A stretch of 64,000 nucleotides of DNA from Ectopseudomonas mendocina (GTDB lineage: Bacteria; Pseudomonadota; Gammaproteobacteria; Pseudomonadales; Pseudomonadaceae). Shown in pieces: positions 14,790 to 23,669 of this stretch (the stretch's first letter is position 1; every line of letters starts with the position of its first letter). Both the position numbers and the translations under genes were made by a program. The notes beneath the pieces were generated by a model. It searched no databases. It saw only the letters and a program-made list of their open reading frames with translations, and had not been told where the DNA came from. Location of the stretch: NCBI RefSeq assembly GCF_016008875.1, contig NZ_JADTQG010000003.1, forward strand, positions 186,001 through 250,000, read 5' to 3'.

Positions 14790-17675
14790 ATGAGCAAAGC
14801 CAAGTCCCTGATCATCAGCTCGCCTTTCGAGCGCCCCACGCACCACTGGCAACGCAAGAGCGACAACAAGCTGCAGCTGATGACCGGGCGTCGTCCTGCG
14901 GGCTACGAGATTTTCGACACCCGAGCTAACACGGTTCGAGCTGTTCAACTTGATCTGGTCAATCGCATCCGTGAGCGTGTCGATGCGTGGCGTGATGCTG
15001 GTTATCCCGGCGTCACCTCGGTGACCCGCAAGCTGCTTGAACACTGGTACGACCAGGAAAGCAACCGAGCCTATGCCTTCTACTTCTGCCAGTTGGAAGC
15101 CATCGAGACGCTGATCTGGCACGTTGAGGCTCCTGCCGACTTCAAGCAGGGCATTGCTGTTCCAGGGGATGGCGGAGCTTGGGAGCGCCTGTGCAACAAG
15201 ATGGCGACCGGCAGTGGCAAGACAACGGTGATGGCGATGATCATCACCTGGCAGGTGCTGAATGCGCTCACCTATCCGAAGCGCAACAAGGACTTCTCCC
15301 GCGCCATCTTCATCGTTGCACCGGGCCTTACCGTCAAAGAGCGTCTGCAGATTCTCCAGCCGGGACATCCGGATAACTACTACGATGCCTTTTCTCTGTG
15401 TCCCAACGAGGCGATGCGGCAGAAGCTGAATCAGGCTGAGTTGCTGATCGAAAACTGGCACACCCTGATGCCCCTGAAGGAGCAGGATCGCTCCGTGGTC
15501 AAGAAGGGGGCCGAGAGTGATGAGGCTTACGTCAGGCGAATCCTGGGCAAGCTGGCGGGCTATAAGGATTTGGTCATCATCAATGACGAGGCGCACCACG
15601 CCTATCGCAAACCCGCTGAGGTCAAGGTCAGCAAGAAGGATGCTGAGGAGCTAGGCATCGACCTTGAGGAGGCAACTCGCTGGATCGAGGGGTTGGATCG
15701 CATCCACAAGATGCGCCGGGTCATCCGCTGCTTCGACCTGTCGGCAACACCCTTCGCTCCCACTGGCAAGACCAGCACCGAGTCCGCCCTGTTCGAGTGG
15801 GTGGTATCCGACTTCGGCCTGAATGATGCCATCGAGGCTGGTCTGGTGAAGACGCCCCGAGTGGTCGTCCGCGACAACGCCCTGCCCAATGCCCAGACCT
15901 ACAAGTCCAAGCTCTACCACCTCTATCGTGAGCCGGAAGTTGCTGATGACTTAAACCGTCGAGGTGCAGAGCCGCATGAGGCACTCCCACAGATCGTGCA
16001 GGAGGCCTACACCCTGCTCGGGGCCGACTGGCGCGAGGCACTCAAGGTATGGCAGGAAAGCGGTCACGTATCTCCTCCGGTGATGCTGACGGTGTGCAAC
16101 CGTACTGAGACTGCTGCTCGCGTGGAGCACTACTTCCGCCAGGGTGATGCCTACTGGCCGGAGTTGAAGGCTCCTGAGCGCACGTTGCGAGTGGACTCGA
16201 AGGTGCTGGAGAAAGCTGAGATCGGTGAGACAGCAACCAGCAACAAGGAGTACGAGGCTGTCCTGCAGGAGATCTTGGAGGCTGCGAAGATCCCCGAGTC
16301 GAAGAAGGCCGAGCTGCGCACCCTAAAGAAGGAGCAGTTGCTGCGGGCCATCATCGATAACGTGGGCAAGCGCAACACGGCGGGCCAGGATCTGCAGAAT
16401 GTCATCTCGGTGGCGATGCTCTCCGAGGGCTGGGATGCCAAGAACGTCACCCATATCATGGGATTGCGCGCCTTCACCAGCCAGTTGCTCTGCGAGCAGG
16501 TGATCGGGCGCGGTCTGCGTCGGGTTTCCTACGACACCGAGAGGGTGCTGTGCCCGGATGGCATCGAGCGGGATCTGTTCGTCCCCGAGTACGTCAACGT
16601 CTTCGGCGTCCCCCTGTCGATCTTCCAAGACACGGATGAGTCTGACCTTGGGGGACGGAAGCCGCCAAAGCCCAGCACCCAGATCGAGTCTCTGAAGGAG
16701 CGCAGCGAGCTGGAGATCAGTTGGCCCAATGTGTTGCGAGTGGATGTCACTGTGCAGCCGCAGTTGGTCGTGGACTGGTCAAAGGTTTCTCCGCTGAAGC
16801 TAGATCCGGCAGAGATCCATATCACCGCCGATCTTGCCCCTGCTCTGGGTGGCGCTGCCGATCTGTCGAAGGCTGTGTCCATCGACCTAGAGAAGCTGCC
16901 TGAGGAGTTCCGTCTGCAGCGGCTGTTGTTTGTTGCTGCCCGCAAGGCATTCACCACTATGCAGCAGGGTTTCACCGGGAGCCGAGAGATCCTGATCCAG
17001 CAGCTGATCCGGCTGGTGGAGGAGTTCTTCAACTCGCCGCAACTGGAGATCCCCTCGCTATTCCACCAAGATCCGCTCCGTAAGCGCATCCTGATCGCGC
17101 TCTCCATAGACCGGATCGTTGCCCATGTGGTCACGCACGTTCAGCAGCAGAACTGCGAGCGGCTGGAGCCGGTGTTCGACAGCGAATTCCCAATTGGCTC
17201 AACCCGGCTGATGCGCACTTGGTACTCGACCAAGCCATGCCTGGATACGGTCAAGTCCCAGATCAGCCATGTGGTGGCCGACAGTACCTGGGAGGCTTAC
17301 ACCGCCAACGTGCTTGAGAAGCGCAAGGAAGTGCAGTCCTTCGCCAAGAACGACCACCTCGGGTTCAACATCTACTACCTATGGCGGGGCAGCAAGCGGA
17401 AGTTCGTGCCGGACTTCCTCATCAAACTGGCCAACGGCAAGCAGCTGGTGCTGGAGATCAAGGGCGAGGACTCGGAGCAGAACCGAGCCAAGCGGATGGC
17501 CCTCGATGCCTGGGTGAGAGCGGTGAACTCCCGTGGCGGCTTCGGTACATGGTGCTGGGATGTGGTGAAGGGCGAGCCGGCTGGTGTCGATGATGTGATC
17601 GTCCATCACAGCAAAGAGGCTACCCACTCGGAGCCAATCGGTGAGGGACTGCTGGAGAAGCTCTTGATCGCCTAA
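14790..17675 (+). CDS. Type III-like restriction endonuclease, Res subunit
   Basis: The 961-residue SF2 helicase-nuclease has Walker A MATGSGKTTVMAM near residue 137, the DEAH-type motif NDEAHHAYR near 268, motif III DLSATPFAPTG near 316 and motif VI QVIGRGLRRV near 570. A C-terminal PD-(D/E)XK nuclease follows near residues 870-895 (PDFLIKLANGK, LVLEIKGED). It starts 10 bases after the mod stop, so the two form an operon. It needs Mod for target recognition and cuts unmodified DNA such as phage. Both genes look intact. Confidence 0.92.
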   Translation: MSKAKSLIISSPFERPTHHWQRKSDNKLQLMTGRRPAGYEIFDTRANTVRAVQLDLVNRIRERVDAWRDAGYPGVTSVTRKLLEHWYDQESNRAYAFYFCQLEAIETLIWHVEAPADFKQGIAVPGDGGAWERLCNKMATGSGKTTVMAMIITWQVLNALTYPKRNKDFSRAIFIVAPGLTVKERLQILQPGHPDNYYDAFSLCPNEAMRQKLNQAELLIENWHTLMPLKEQDRSVVKKGAESDEAYVRRILGKLAGYKDLVIINDEAHHAYRKPAEVKVSKKDAEELGIDLEEATRWIEGLDRIHKMRRVIRCFDLSATPFAPTGKTSTESALFEWVVSDFGLNDAIEAGLVKTPRVVVRDNALPNAQTYKSKLYHLYREPEVADDLNRRGAEPHEALPQIVQEAYTLLGADWREALKVWQESGHVSPPVMLTVCNRTETAARVEHYFRQGDAYWPELKAPERTLRVDSKVLEKAEIGETATSNKEYEAVLQEILEAAKIPESKKAELRTLKKEQLLRAIIDNVGKRNTAGQDLQNVISVAMLSEGWDAKNVTHIMGLRAFTSQLLCEQVIGRGLRRVSYDTERVLCPDGIERDLFVPEYVNVFGVPLSIFQDTDESDLGGRKPPKPSTQIESLKERSELEISWPNVLRVDVTVQPQLVVDWSKVSPLKLDPAEIHITADLAPALGGAADLSKAVSIDLEKLPEEFRLQRLLFVAARKAFTTMQQGFTGSREILIQQLIRLVEEFFNSPQLEIPSLFHQDPLRKRILIALSIDRIVAHVVTHVQQQNCERLEPVFDSEFPIGSTRLMRTWYSTKPCLDTVKSQISHVVADSTWEAYTANVLEKRKEVQSFAKNDHLGFNIYYLWRGSKRKFVPDFLIKLANGKQLVLEIKGEDSEQNRAKRMALDAWVRAVNSRGGFGTWCWDVVKGEPAGVDDVIVHHSKEATHSEPIGEGLLEKLLIA

Positions 17676-18656
17676 GCCTCGTGAGGAGCTGGCAAACACT
17701 CCCGCTCCTCAAGTGAACCTGCAAGATCGCAGCACGTTCGACGAAGATCGATTATCACACAGTTATGGAGAGGAGAACGCGCAATCTCGCACGTTCGATC
17801 TTCAACCATGACGCTCGGTCATCCCCGCCGCAAACCGCCGGAGGGGCTGATCGAGCCTGGGAAAGGCAACAGCCCAGCGAGGCGACCGCCGAGTACCTAC
17901 TGCTACTTTGAGCTTCAGGCGTACAGCCCCTCTCACTGCCCCGACCAACCGGCCAGCAGTCACGGGTGATGACGAACCTGACATAGCTGGCTGGAAGGTG
18001 ATGGCGTCCAGTCGAGGCTGGCTACCTGCGATGACTCGCGGGGTGTAGCGGTGGATGGCGAAGCCACTCTAAGAGTGTCTTTGAGCTGTCCTTCATCCAT
18101 GGTCATTACCATCAATCCATCAATGAAGAACGAAGCAATGAGACAGCATCAAGCCTGTCTTGCGGAGGACACTGGCAGGTGCTCTTCAAGGTGCTCTTCA
18201 AGCTGCACCGCAAGTTGCTCTTGATGCCTCCCCAACTCTGCTGACACAGGATCAATGATCACCGATGACTATGTTGTCAGTGACCATCCCCGTCAGTGGT
18301 TGTCAGGAAGCCCAAGCCCCTCTGCCAGACCACCTCCTGCTCATCTTCATGTACCTCCAGATGACTCCGCCCAGGAGTTTCCCCATTCGCCCCTGTCATC
18401 CATCAGCCTCGGCCTCAGCACAGTAGCGACCTAGGCAACCACTGCAGCCCAGGCTTTGGCCCATGGATGGCATCCAGGCACCGGGGAACTCCTGGGCCAG
18501 TCACCAGCATCAACCCTGCATCCCTTGCAGATTCCCCCCTCAAACCCAGCCCGTTTTGTCCAGCCGTCCGAGCCGTCCGTGTTTCCCTTGTAGATGGGAG
18601 CTGGTGGCATGGATGGAAGGGACTCTGACGGCTGAACAAAAAGGATGATCTACACC
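17676..18656. other. About 980-bp intergenic stretch with short repeats
   Basis: No frame here has a convincing start, ribosome site or protein-like content. It holds a direct repeat GCACGTTCGA (17732-17741 and 17789-17798), an inverted repeat GAAGATCGA/TCGATCTTC (17743-17751 and 17795-17803), a tandem duplication of GGTGCTCTTCAA (18178-18189 and 18190-18201) and two nearby GTTGTCAG copies. It could be decayed genes, an element replication or transfer site, or a non-coding RNA; the sequence does not decide. Confidence 0.4.
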
Positions 18657-19478
18657 ATGAAAAGCAAACGCACTGGCAAGACCTTCAACTACACCCCAGC
18701 CACCTGCCCGAAGCACGTCATGCAGACTCTTGGCTTCACCGAGGAACAAACCGAGAGGATGATCCGAGTTCGTCGGATACTTCCCTTCGTGGACGAGAGC
18801 ACCGCACCCAGCATTGATGCCCGGCAGTTGTGGGAGAACATTGGCAATCCACATGGGCAGTTCAATAAGTGGATCGAGCAGAGCGCCGAAGGGATTTTGG
18901 ATGATTTTATCCAAAATGGAGAGGTGCTCGAAATCAAGACGCAGACCGGAAGGCGCCCTCGCACTGACTACACAATCAGTCGTGACTGCGCTGTGCATCT
19001 AGCGATGAATGCTCGAACTCCGCAGGGCAAAGAAGTGCGCAGCTACTTCATTGATATGGAGAAGCTGGCCATGAGGCTTCACAAGTACACCCCGATACGT
19101 GGCTCCATGCTCACGGAGATCGACAATCAGGTCGCACATCAGATGTTCATCATCGCTGGCGAAAAGGCGAAGTCAGGAGAGCTGCCAAAGAGTCTCGTCA
19201 GCCAAAAGGCGATGGAGATGCGAGCAAGCCTGATGTCGCTCGTGTGCCGAGTGATGACCGGACTGTCCGCCAGCGAATGGCGAGCCAAGATAGGCCGCCC
19301 CATTCGGGACTCGCTCACTACCGAAGACCTCAACCAGTACAGCCGAGCCTATGACGCCGCCCTGACCATGCTGGCTGGTGGCATGACACTGCTGCAGATC
19401 GAGGCAGTACTGAACCAGCCCTACGGAAACAGCGTCGCCCCGGGCGACTACATCAAGACCCCAGAGGAGGTAGCCTGA
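18657..19478 (+). CDS. Phage antirepressor, AntA/AntB family
   Basis: The product is about 273 residues. The AntA/AntB signature is seen in SIDARQLWENIGNPHGQFNK followed by WIEQSAEG and YTISRDCAVHLAMNARTPQG; the C-terminal part is helical with no family I know. Such proteins bind and inactivate prophage repressors. ATG 18657 is preferred because AAAAGGA lies 11 bases upstream; ATG 18645 has no room for a site. The stop overlaps the start of the next micro-gene (TGATG), so it heads a three-gene coupled operon (18657-19809). Confidence 0.85.
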   Translation: MKSKRTGKTFNYTPATCPKHVMQTLGFTEEQTERMIRVRRILPFVDESTAPSIDARQLWENIGNPHGQFNKWIEQSAEGILDDFIQNGEVLEIKTQTGRRPRTDYTISRDCAVHLAMNARTPQGKEVRSYFIDMEKLAMRLHKYTPIRGSMLTEIDNQVAHQMFIIAGEKAKSGELPKSLVSQKAMEMRASLMSLVCRVMTGLSASEWRAKIGRPIRDSLTTEDLNQYSRAYDAALTMLAGGMTLLQIEAVLNQPYGNSVAPGDYIKTPEEVA

Positions 19479-19624
19479 TGCGTCTACCCGAACTGATCTT
19501 CCTGGGTGCTCTGTTGCTCTGGCCTTTGGTTCCCCTGGTGTACCTGCTTTGCATCGTCTGGCAGACCGACTTCAAGCTGGTAGCTCGATCCAAGCAGAGA
19601 ACCACAGAAGGCTCTCGCTCATGA
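19478..19624 (+). CDS. 48-residue membrane micro-protein coupled to the antirepressor
   Basis: ATG 19478 overlaps the antirepressor stop and has GAGGAGG upstream. The product has one transmembrane helix at about residues 6-28 (IFLGALLLWPLVPLVYLLCI) and a basic C-terminal tail (KLVARSKQRTTEGSRS). The 3' end overlaps the next gene by ATGA. The tight coupling makes it likely to be real. Function unknown. Confidence 0.6.
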   Translation: MRLPELIFLGALLLWPLVPLVYLLCIVWQTDFKLVARSKQRTTEGSRS

Positions 19625-19809
19625 AGAGCATCACCAGCGAAGTGAGGAAGGCCAGGAAACGGAGTTCTTCGGGCATGGCTGCCAAAGTAGAAGGCGCCGT
19701 CCAGCATCCGCTGCTGAGCGAGATCCTGGCCGCAGACAAACGCAGATGGAAAGCAGCCCAGCAGATGAACCTTCCGGTGCTCCGGCTGGCGCCATCAAGC
19801 AGCAACTGA
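19621..19809 (+). CDS. 62-residue basic micro-protein
   Basis: The gene begins at an ATGA overlap with the membrane micro-gene and ends just before a terminator hairpin. The product is basic (MKSITSEVRKARKRSSSGMA ... AADKRRWKAAQQMN) with a central helix and no recognised domain. The same frame is open further upstream, but the overlap start is favoured by operon logic. Confidence 0.5.
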   Translation: MKSITSEVRKARKRSSSGMAAKVEGAVQHPLLSEILAADKRRWKAAQQMNLPVLRLAPSSSN

Positions 19810-19812
19810 CAA

Positions 19813-19882
19813 AACCCCCATCACCCTCCGCCTGGACAGCCAGGAGGCCGACCTATCGGCTTGGTGCTGGGGGTTATTTTTT
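19813..19882 (+). terminator. Terminator after the antirepressor operon
   Basis: The outer stem AACCCCC.A.CACC/GGTG.T.GGGGGTT encloses an inner CCTGG/CCAGG hairpin and is followed by a T-run (TTATTTTTT). Confidence 0.6.
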
Positions 19883-20282
19883 ACCGTGCTGCCTTCGAGA
19901 ACGACGACAGTCGAACCGGATTCATCACCGCCTCGGTCAGGGAGACAGCCAGTTGCTCCCCCTTCTCGGTCAACCGCACGATCTTCCTGCGGCGCTCCAT
20001 CGGATCTGGGGTTGCCACTATCAGTCCGAGTCCTGGCTTTTCAAGACGATGCCACTCCGACAAGGCCGAGACGTTCCTTGAGCAGGACGTTTGGCTCATC
20101 CCGAGATTCGTCTGCAGATCCGTCATCGTGCAGCCTGGGTAGATCGCCGAATAGAGAAATAAAGCAGCACTTTGTGATGGCATCTCAGGGTCAACAGCAC
20201 GGAACTCTTCAATCGCTTTGAAAAGCTGGACAAGGGTATACCGATCATAAGCCAGGCCGTGTTTGCTGAATGTGGTTTCCAT
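19881..20282 (-). CDS. MarR-like winged-helix regulator
   Basis: The 133-residue protein has a winged helix: MTDLQTNLGMSQTSCSRNVSAL is the recognition helix region and ERRRKIVRLTEKGEQLAVSL is the beta-wing and following helix, as in MarR. The N-terminal dimerisation helix is FKAIEEFRAVDPEMPSQSAA. The start is ATG 20280-20282, with GGAG ten bases upstream; a GTG three codons earlier is also open. It is convergent with the antirepressor operon. Its target may be the element's own genes (inference). Confidence 0.7.
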   Translation of the reverse strand: METTFSKHGLAYDRYTLVQLFKAIEEFRAVDPEMPSQSAALFLYSAIYPGCTMTDLQTNLGMSQTSCSRNVSALSEWHRLEKPGLGLIVATPDPMERRRKIVRLTEKGEQLAVSLTEAVMNPVRLSSFSKAAR

Positions 20283-20669
20283 GTGTGTCACGCTCCGTCC
20301 TTACCGAAATAGAAACCAGAGCTATTCCAGGCCAACTCAAAGCACCTCGGCACTCGGACATACACGTCGCCGATGAATAAGCAAAGGCGTGCCTTGCCAA
20401 TAGAGATGCTGAAGCCAAATTGATTGCCGGTCATTGGCCGAAACCTCCGATTCATTTGTCGTGTTCGCTACAGATAGCAGACCGTATCGGGGCGCTTCAA
20501 CGTTCCCACTTTCGCGTTATTTGCAGTGCAGAATTAAATGCACAACCCAATAGTTGGCAGCGCCAGTCCGTATCAGGGCTGCAGCGACATAGCGCCCCAA
20601 CCGGCCAGCCCAACTAACCGCACACGCATAGTTCGCCTCTCGGCCTTAACCTCCCAACCAGAGGCCCGG

Positions 20670-20877
20670 ATGATCCAGCTCAACAAGATCCTCAAGTCCT
20701 TCAAGAAGACCATAGACCAGCTCGAACAACTGACCGCCGCCAACAACGTGGAGGTCAGCCGCAACACCGAGCAGATCGACCGATCTGCAGCAAAAGAACC
20801 TGCTGCTGATCGCGGAAGCCCAGGCAGCAAAGGAGACCGCCGAGAACCTCAAGGCATTAATCGGCCCAGGCCACTGA
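20670..20877 (+). pseudogene. Small coiled-coil phage/island protein with one-base frameshift
   Basis: From ATG 20670 the frame reads MIQLNKILKSFKKTIDQLEQ then LTAANNVEVSRNTEQID to base 20780. Skipping C 20781 gives DLQQKNLLLIAEAQAAKETA then ENLKALIGPGH and a stop at 20877. This yields a continuous 69-residue helical, coiled-coil-like protein of a type common in Pseudomonas islands. Without the correction the frame runs into unlikely low-complexity sequence to 20900. It looks like a one-base insertion, real or technical. The 20283-20669 region upstream holds no gene I can support. Confidence 0.55.
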
Positions 20878-21120
20878 CCTTTTTCGCAAATCTATGTTGA
20901 ACATAGGTTTGCCCGGTCGAGTACGCTGAAGCTCTGCGTGAGGTTTTATTGCGGGAAAATCCCGCATTTAAAACCCCAATTCTCGAAAATCCGAGAGTTA
21001 GCCCGAAGATGGGAAATCCCACCCTTTTCCCACCGGCCACCGTGAGGGGCCGCAACGGTGGCACCTTCGTGGTGAAGGAGTTGGAAAAGTCCCCGAAATC
21101 GGAGAGTTTGCGAAGGCACT

Positions 21121-21249
21121 GTGATGCGGGACATCCGCTCGATGCTTCAAGAACTTGGGAAAGATGCCTTCAGTTTTGAGGGCATCTATCTGGACACCTA
21201 CGGTCGTGAAAACCCTCACTACCAGCGAACACCCATAGCCCGCCTCTGA
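21121..21249 (+). pseudogene. Fragment of a Rha-family phage regulator
   Basis: The frame VMRDIRSMLQELGKDAFSFE then GIYLDTYGRENPHYQ parallels VKRDIENMLDALGKDALSFE / RIYRDSRNRPQTEY in the Rha gene that follows, at both protein and DNA level. It has no N-terminal beginning and stops at TGA 21247-21249 before the DNA-binding region is complete. It is the remnant of a second, related gene. The flanking 20878-21120 contains no intact gene. Confidence 0.6.
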
Positions 21250-21279
21250 GCGGGCTTCGTCTTTTCTGGAGGACAGAAC

Positions 21280-21945
21280 ATGAACGCACTGACCAACAAG
21301 CCGGTAACCATGAGCAGCCGCGAGATCGCAGAGCTGACCGGGAAGGAGCATAAGAACGTGAAGCGCGACATCGAGAACATGCTCGACGCGCTTGGCAAAG
21401 ATGCGCTCAGTTTTGAGCGTATCTACCGAGACTCCCGCAACCGCCCCCAAACCGAGTATCACCTGCCGCGCCGCGAGGTCGAGATCCTACTGACCGGCTA
21501 CAGCATCCCGCTCCGCGCCAAGGTCATCGACCGTCTGCATGAACTGGAGGAGCAAGCCAAGGGCGCTGCCTTCCGTGTCCCGCAGTCGCTGCCAGAAGCT
21601 CTGCGTCTGGCTGCCGAGCTGGCAGAGAAAAACGAGCAGCTCGCCCTGGAGAACAAGGAGATGGCACCGAAGGCTGTCGTCTTCGACAACTGCGTGGCGC
21701 TGCGTCAGGAATCCCTGGCCACCTTCGTGCGTACCCTGGAAGGCGTCAACACGATGGCCATCAAGGGTGATCTGGCTGACCTGGGCTACCTGTACCGCAC
21801 CGTCGGCGCTGGTAAGTACCGCGTGTACGCCAGCGTTACTCGCGCAGCAGCCCCACCTCTTTGGCAATGCTCGGATACCGCTCCAGCTCTCTTGCCATAC
21901 GCCCCAAGGGATTTGAGCCGTAGTCAGCGCCCACCCCGGCGATAG
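21280..21945 (+). CDS. Rha-family phage regulatory protein, C-terminus altered at the integrase junction
   Basis: The 221-residue frame begins with the Rha/pRha domain: VTMSSREIAELTGKEHKNVK, then FERIYRDSRNRPQTEYHLPR and REVEILLTGYS. A coiled region and a KilAC-like segment follow (MAPKAVVFDNCVALRQESLA; GDLADLGYLYR). After YRVYASV the sequence becomes the antisense of the integrase 3' end, so the natural C-terminus is missing and the last 35 or so residues are unlikely to be native. GGAGGACAG lies upstream of the start. It is convergent with, and overlaps, int by 110 bases. Confidence 0.8.
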   Translation: MNALTNKPVTMSSREIAELTGKEHKNVKRDIENMLDALGKDALSFERIYRDSRNRPQTEYHLPRREVEILLTGYSIPLRAKVIDRLHELEEQAKGAAFRVPQSLPEALRLAAELAEKNEQLALENKEMAPKAVVFDNCVALRQESLATFVRTLEGVNTMAIKGDLADLGYLYRTVGAGKYRVYASVTRAAAPPLWQCSDTAPALLPYAPRDLSRSQRPPRR

Positions 21946-23545
21946 AGTGGCCAGTGATCCAATCACTGACAGCCGCCTCGATGCCGACCTCCCGGCAGAG
22001 CGTCTTGAAGGTATGACGGAAACCGTGCGCGGGGCTGGCTTGGCTTTCGAGCCCAACCACTTCCTTCAGGTACTTGGCCCAAGCCTTGCCTACTGCGTGA
22101 CCGTAGCCATTCTCGGGATGCTCTTCCAGTTTCGGGAATAGACGACCTTCAGCCGGTAGGCTGTTGCGGTAGTCGATGAAGCCCAGCGCCAGCAGATCGG
22201 CATGAAGGGGAACCTTACGGCGACTGCTGCTTGTCTTCACGGTTTTGCCATCCCCCGGAGCAATGGAGAGATACCAGATGCCCGAACCCTCTTCCTTGCG
22301 CACGTCCGACACCAGCAATTGCGCCAGTTCCTCTCGCCGGGCTCCCGTGTAAACCATGAGCAGCGGCAGCCAGTAAAGCGCCTGACCGAAATCAGAGCGT
22401 GGCGGCTGCCATTGGCCTTTGAACAGGGGGCTACTGAAGATGGCGACCAGATCCTGGCGTGTGTAGTGCTTGTCCTCGGCAGCCCTTGTTTCAGCTCTTC
22501 GCGCTGCCTTGGCGATGCTTCTGAGCATTCCCGAGGCAGAGATAGGCTCTTCGTCCATCGCGGCCAAGCGCTGCACCGCGAAGTTCAGCACAGCGGACAG
22601 GGCTCGCAGTTGCTTCTTCACCGTCGCCAACCCGGCAGTAGGCAACCCTTCCGCCTCAGCCTTGGCAATCAATTCCGGCGCAGCCAACCCGCGAATGCCC
22701 TCGCCCTTTGTTGGCAGCTTGCTCAGGGCCGTCTTGAACTCCTGGCAAAGCGCACGGGTGATCCGGGGTACATGAAGGTCACCGTATAGCTCAACGAAGC
22801 GCGTGACGGTTGCGCCGAACTCGGAGATGGTCTTGTTGGTGCTGCGGGTATCACCATCGGTCAGGCGCTTGTCATCTGCCCATTTACGGAAGACTTCTGA
22901 AAGCCTGGGGCCGCTCAGCTTGCTCTCTGCTGCCTTCTGCTCCACCGCGAGTGGTTTCTCAACGAACGGAAGCTCCATGGATTCTCGCCAGTCACCTGCA
23001 AACCGCGCCAGCGCCATCCTGCAGAGGTCGCACCAGCGACTGTAGAACGCATCCACCAGAGACCTGTAGGCGGGCTCAGAGACATCAGGAACGGGCAAAT
23101 GGTGCTCAGCCAGTACCGACTTCATGAACGCTTCTACAGCGCTCTGGCGAGCCTTGTAGCTGGTGCTATCGACAACATCACAGGCTAGCTGGACATCGGT
23201 GGCGTCATCACCATCAAGAGGCTGGATCAAAAAATCGGTGAGATCCTCCGGCTTGCTCTCCCATGACTCAAGCACAGCTTGCGCCCACCTATCGGCGAGC
23301 TTGGGGGCATCAGAGGCTAGAACTCGGGGACGGCCAGCGAGCTGCTCTCTGGCTGCGAAGAAGATGTCCTCACAACGGATCAGCTCCGATGCGAAACGAG
23401 GACGGGCAGTGGCGAAGTCTCGGGTTCTGAGTGAGACCTTCCATTCGCGCTTGCCGATGATCTGACGGATGTCTTCGGGGACTTCACGGCGGAGGTAAAA
23501 AATCCCCGAACGAGGATGCTTCCACGGCTTGGTCATGACGTGCAT
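21836..23545 (-). CDS. Site-specific tyrosine integrase of the tRNA-Ser island
   Basis: The product is about 569 residues. An N-terminal core-binding part begins KPWKHPRSGIFYLRREVPED, a SAM-like domain lies near residues 260-360, and the catalytic domain shows R in YTGARREELAQL, HGFRHTFKT (HxxR), GHSIAG (His) and the nucleophile in ADYGSN. ATG 23543-23545 has AAGGGTGG upstream; starts three codons either side are possible. The gene starts about 90 bp from the intact tRNA-Ser, the normal place for an integrase that recombines at a tRNA 3' end. It should catalyse integration and excision between the 35-bp repeats. Confidence 0.92.
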   Translation of the reverse strand: MHVMTKPWKHPRSGIFYLRREVPEDIRQIIGKREWKVSLRTRDFATARPRFASELIRCEDIFFAAREQLAGRPRVLASDAPKLADRWAQAVLESWESKPEDLTDFLIQPLDGDDATDVQLACDVVDSTSYKARQSAVEAFMKSVLAEHHLPVPDVSEPAYRSLVDAFYSRWCDLCRMALARFAGDWRESMELPFVEKPLAVEQKAAESKLSGPRLSEVFRKWADDKRLTDGDTRSTNKTISEFGATVTRFVELYGDLHVPRITRALCQEFKTALSKLPTKGEGIRGLAAPELIAKAEAEGLPTAGLATVKKQLRALSAVLNFAVQRLAAMDEEPISASGMLRSIAKAARRAETRAAEDKHYTRQDLVAIFSSPLFKGQWQPPRSDFGQALYWLPLLMVYTGARREELAQLLVSDVRKEEGSGIWYLSIAPGDGKTVKTSSSRRKVPLHADLLALGFIDYRNSLPAEGRLFPKLEEHPENGYGHAVGKAWAKYLKEVVGLESQASPAHGFRHTFKTLCREVGIEAAVSDWITGHSIAGVGADYGSNPLGRMARELERYPSIAKEVGLLRE

Positions 23546-23598
23546 CTGTACCACCCTTCTGTACCTATGGGATCAGAAAGGCGTCTAGCTGAAACAAA

Positions 23599-23631
23599 AA
23601 GCCCCTGATTCTCTAGGAAAATCAAGGGCTT
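23599..23631 (-). terminator. tRNA-Ser terminator carried by the island
   Basis: The stem AAGCCCCTGATT/AATCAAGGGCTT has one mismatch and an A-run on its left (U-tract on the minus strand). It lies between the tRNA-Ser 3' end and the integrase start, within element DNA. Confidence 0.75.
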
Positions 23632-23634
23632 ATT

Positions 23635-23669
23635 GAAAGTGGCGGTGAAGAAGAGATTCGAACTCTTGA
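23635..23669. repeat. Att copy C within the intact tRNA-Ser gene
   Basis: The 35 bases are identical to 10227-10261. They cover the tRNA-Ser 3' end (CCA, acceptor 3' strand, T-arm) and 5 bases of flank, and form the integrase-proximal end of the right-hand element. Confidence 0.9.

Noticed and set aside
18415..18648. Short overlapping frames before the antirepressor
   Set aside because: No ribosome sites or recognisable content; they lie in the non-coding stretch and compete with each other on both strands.
20538..20669. In-frame extension upstream of the small coiled-coil gene
   Set aside because: Polar, proline-rich sequence unlike the gene itself; the ATG at 20670 begins the helical protein.
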